Assembly: GCF_021261325.1 (NCBI RefSeq)
Contig: NZ_JAJSBI010000024.1
Span: 112,387-176,386 of the forward strand
Origin: Streptomyces guryensis
GTDB taxonomy: Bacteria; Actinomycetota; Actinomycetes; Streptomycetales; Streptomycetaceae
DNA: 64,000 nt
Direction of reading: 5' to 3'
The notes beneath the pieces are model-generated. The model was given only the letters and a program-made list of their open reading frames with translations, made no database searches and was not told the origin of the DNA. Below, piece after piece: positions 62,170 through 64,000 of this stretch. Numbering within the stretch: the stretch's first letter is position 1; every line of letters starts with the position of its first letter. Made by a program: the position numbers and the translations under genes.

Positions 62170-63054
62170 ATGTTTCGAAGCGCTATGTCGCATATTTCAC
62201 TGAAGGCTCCCGACCCCGAGTCGGCTGCCGCCTTCTATGAAGATTTCCTCGGAATGGTCCGGGAAGCTCCGGACACCCCGTCGACCATCGGTGCGATACG
62301 CCTTGGTTTTGGGCGCGGTCATCACGTCGTGGAAATCGTTCAGGGCGAAGTCGGCCTCGATCACTTCGCCTTCGAGATAGGCGACGAAAGTGAGATGTTG
62401 GCGCTGAAAAGTCGGTTGCAGGCGAATGGTGTCGATTTCCTGCCGTGCCACGCCGAGCGAGCCGCCTCGGATTCCTTCGCCATTGCAGATCCCGATGGCA
62501 ATCGAGTGGAGTTCCACGGCTTGATCGATCGCAGCGGCGAGAAGTCCGACCGCCTATGCCCCGACCGCATTCAGCACCTTGCTCTCGCCACGCCGGATGC
62601 TTCGCGCCTCACCCGGTTCTACACCGAGGTGCTCGGGTTCCGCATATCCGACAAAATGGGCGAGGGTGCTGGCTTCTGGATTCGCTCCAGCCAGGAGCAT
62701 CACTCCTTGGCGATCTTCCAGCGGGAACACGGAAAGGGGCTCGATCATTATTCATTCGACATCGCCGGATGGGAGGATTTCAAAGTCTGGTGCGACCACT
62801 TCTCCCGCAAGGGTGTACCTGTGGCATGGGGACCCGGCAGGCATGGCATCGGAGACAATCTTTTCATTATGTTCCATGATGCCGTCGGATATCTGATCGA
62901 ATTCTCGGCGGAGATGGAACTCTTTGGGGACGGTATCGCGAAAGAACGGGAGCGTTGGGACGATTACGGCAGGGCGGCAAGCCTGTGGGGTCCTGTACCG
63001 GAATTCCGTAATCGTCAGGTAGAAGTCGTCGGTGATCCCTTGTCCGACGGCTGA
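62170..63054 (+). CDS. Extradiol ring-cleavage dioxygenase (VOC, catechol 2,3-dioxygenase type)
   Basis: A 294-residue two-domain vicinal-oxygen-chelate protein. The second domain has the type I extradiol iron triad: His in IQHLALATPD (about residue 135), His in LDHYSFDI (about 196) and Glu in YLIEFSAEME (about 245). Length is that of catechol or 2,3-dihydroxybiphenyl dioxygenases, so it should cleave a catechol ring next to the diol. ATG 62170 lies 7 bases after GGAG. It completes a hydroxylase-dioxygenase pair downstream of a 6-MSA synthase. Confidence 0.9.
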   Translation: MFRSAMSHISLKAPDPESAAAFYEDFLGMVREAPDTPSTIGAIRLGFGRGHHVVEIVQGEVGLDHFAFEIGDESEMLALKSRLQANGVDFLPCHAERAASDSFAIADPDGNRVEFHGLIDRSGEKSDRLCPDRIQHLALATPDASRLTRFYTEVLGFRISDKMGEGAGFWIRSSQEHHSLAIFQREHGKGLDHYSFDIAGWEDFKVWCDHFSRKGVPVAWGPGRHGIGDNLFIMFHDAVGYLIEFSAEMELFGDGIAKERERWDDYGRAASLWGPVPEFRNRQVEVVGDPLSDG

Positions 63055-63119
63055 CCTCCGCACGCCGGCGAGGCTCGGCGGGCAGACGATGGTCGTGTCC
63101 CTCGTCGTGGTGTTGGGGA

Positions 63120-64000
63120 TCAACTGGAGGGCGTGTTCGGGGTGTTGGGTAGTGCGGGGGTGCTTTCGGGGAGTTCGCGGTAGATCTCGCCCATGCTGCC
63201 TTCGGGGAGGTAGCGGCGGGGAAAGGCGATCCATTCGTCGTGCATCTCGAAGAGCACGGCGGTGACCAGCCGGATGAGTGCGTCGTCGTTGGGGAAGACC
63301 TGGACGACGTCGATCCTGCGCTTGATCTCCCGGTTCACTCGCTCCAACGGGTTCGTGGACTGGATCTTCTTCCAGTGCCGGGGCGGGAAGTCCGCGAACG
63401 CGGTCAGATCCTCCTTCGCCTCCAACAGCATCGCTTTGACCTTGGGGAACTGGGCGCCGAGCATGTCGGCGACGGTGTCCAGCTGAGTGCGCACGAGGCC
63501 GGCGGTGGGCTGGGTGAAAATCGTGCGGATCGTCGCGGCGACCATTTCACCGGAATCCCGGTCGATCACGCTGAAGACGTTGCGCAGGAAATGAACCCTG
63601 CACCGCTGCCAGGCGGCGCCGAGCATCACCTTGCGGACCGCGGCGACCAGCCCGGCGTGCTGGTCGGTGACGACCAGGCGGACCCCGGACAGGCCGCGCT
63701 CTCGCAGCGAGCGCAGGAACTCCTTCCAGAACGCCTCGCTCTCGCTGTCTCCGACCATCAGGCCCAGGACCTCGCGGCCTCCGTCCTCGGTAATGCCGGT
63801 GGCGACTACGACGGCCCGCGAGACGATCTGGTGGTTCACGCGCGCCTTGCAGTAGGTCGCGTCCAGGTAGACGTAGAGGAAGCGGACGTGATCCAGCGGT
63901 CGGGTGCGGAACGCGGTCAGCGGCTCGTCCAGTGCCTGGCAGATCCGCGAGACCTCCGACTTCGAGATGCCGCTGTCCCCGCCGAGGGCTTTGACCAGGT
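63120..64000 (-). CDS. IS256-family (mutator) transposase, 5' end beyond window
   Basis: The frame is open from base 64000 to the stop at 63120 (about 293 residues seen; the N-terminus is missing). Catalytic residues: Asp in YLDATYCKAR, Asp in VVTDQHAGL, Glu in NPLERVNREIKRR. C-H motif WQRCRVHFLRN is typical of IS256. The frame is intact as far as visible, so the element may be active. It faces the end of block III with only 65 bp between, so its insertion may have cut off further block III genes. Confidence 0.92.
   Translation of the reverse strand, partial: LVKALGGDSGISKSEVSRICQALDEPLTAFRTRPLDHVRFLYVYLDATYCKARVNHQIVSRAVVVATGITEDGGREVLGLMVGDSESEAFWKEFLRSLRERGLSGVRLVVTDQHAGLVAAVRKVMLGAAWQRCRVHFLRNVFSVIDRDSGEMVAATIRTIFTQPTAGLVRTQLDTVADMLGAQFPKVKAMLLEAKEDLTAFADFPPRHWKKIQSTNPLERVNREIKRRIDVVQVFPNDDALIRLVTAVLFEMHDEWIAFPRRYLPEGSMGEIYRELPESTPALPNTPNTPSS

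Noticed and set aside
1..64000. CRISPR array, rRNA genes or replication origin
   Set aside because: No regularly spaced repeats, rRNA motifs or DnaA-box clusters were seen.

Overview
The window is high-GC DNA with dense, often 4-bp-overlapping genes, GTG/TTG starts, SARP, StrR-type and MmyB-type regulators, modular PKS genes and a CCA-encoding tRNA-Thr relic. Together these point to a Streptomyces or close relative. It looks like accessory, specialised-metabolism DNA throughout. There are three separate biosynthetic blocks separated by att-like scars and insertion sequences.

Block I (1-11.9 kb): a mostly minus-strand set with a partial M24 peptidase-like gene, a PanE-like reductase, an unknown HWHP protein, a 2Fe-2S ferredoxin, an unusual RraA-like aldolase fused to a thioferritin-like (DPSL) ferritin, an AurF-like di-iron N-oxygenase (plus strand), an MDR reductase, a class V aminotransferase, a cupin, a radical SAM enzyme of the AmmeMemoRadiSam type and a 7Fe ferredoxin. 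A class I glutamine amidotransferase, a StrR-family activator and a LysE-type exporter follow. The content suggests an amine/N-oxygenation pathway of unknown product.

Block II (13.6-43.0 kb): lies between two identical 45-bp copies of a tRNA-Thr 3' half (12805-12849 and 43777-43821), each next to a hairpin and embedded in about 275 bp of related sequence. This looks like an accreted island whose integrase is gone. A 12-gene minus-strand operon runs from an AfsA-type butenolide synthase through a HAD phosphatase, ACP, FabF-type KS, FabG, FAD monooxygenase, aldo/keto reductase, discrete malonyl-type AT, a fully reducing mycocerosate-synthase-like PKS (methylmalonyl-type AT), a KS protein that lacks its AT, and both subunits of methylmalonyl-CoA mutase. 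The natural reading is a methyl-branched polyketide beta-ketoacyl chain joined to a C3 unit to give a butenolide, butyrolactone or furan. Next to it are two MmyB-like regulators, two SARPs, a BBE-type oxidase, a phosphotriesterase-like lactonase, a cupin, a type II thioesterase, an MFS exporter and three SDRs. Four 19-bp palindromes of the form CTGGT-N9-ACCAG (one with a single left-arm mismatch) lie upstream of the SDRs, the exporter and the lactonase, and define a probable operator regulon.

Between blocks II and III: a frameshifted IS701-family copy with 17-bp inverted repeats and GTAC target duplication (44555-46107), plus transposase remnants.

Block III (47.6-63.1 kb, plus strand): two tandem paralogous GT4-like glycosyltransferases, an MFS exporter, a 6-methylsalicylic-acid-type iterative PKS, an ArsR-like regulator, a TauD/VioC-like Fe(II)/2-oxoglutarate oxygenase, an atypical SDR, a flavin aromatic hydroxylase and an extradiol dioxygenase. 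The last two next to a 6-MSA synthase suggest a pathway that hydroxylates and opens the aromatic ring. The window ends in an IS256-family transposase that runs off the right edge.
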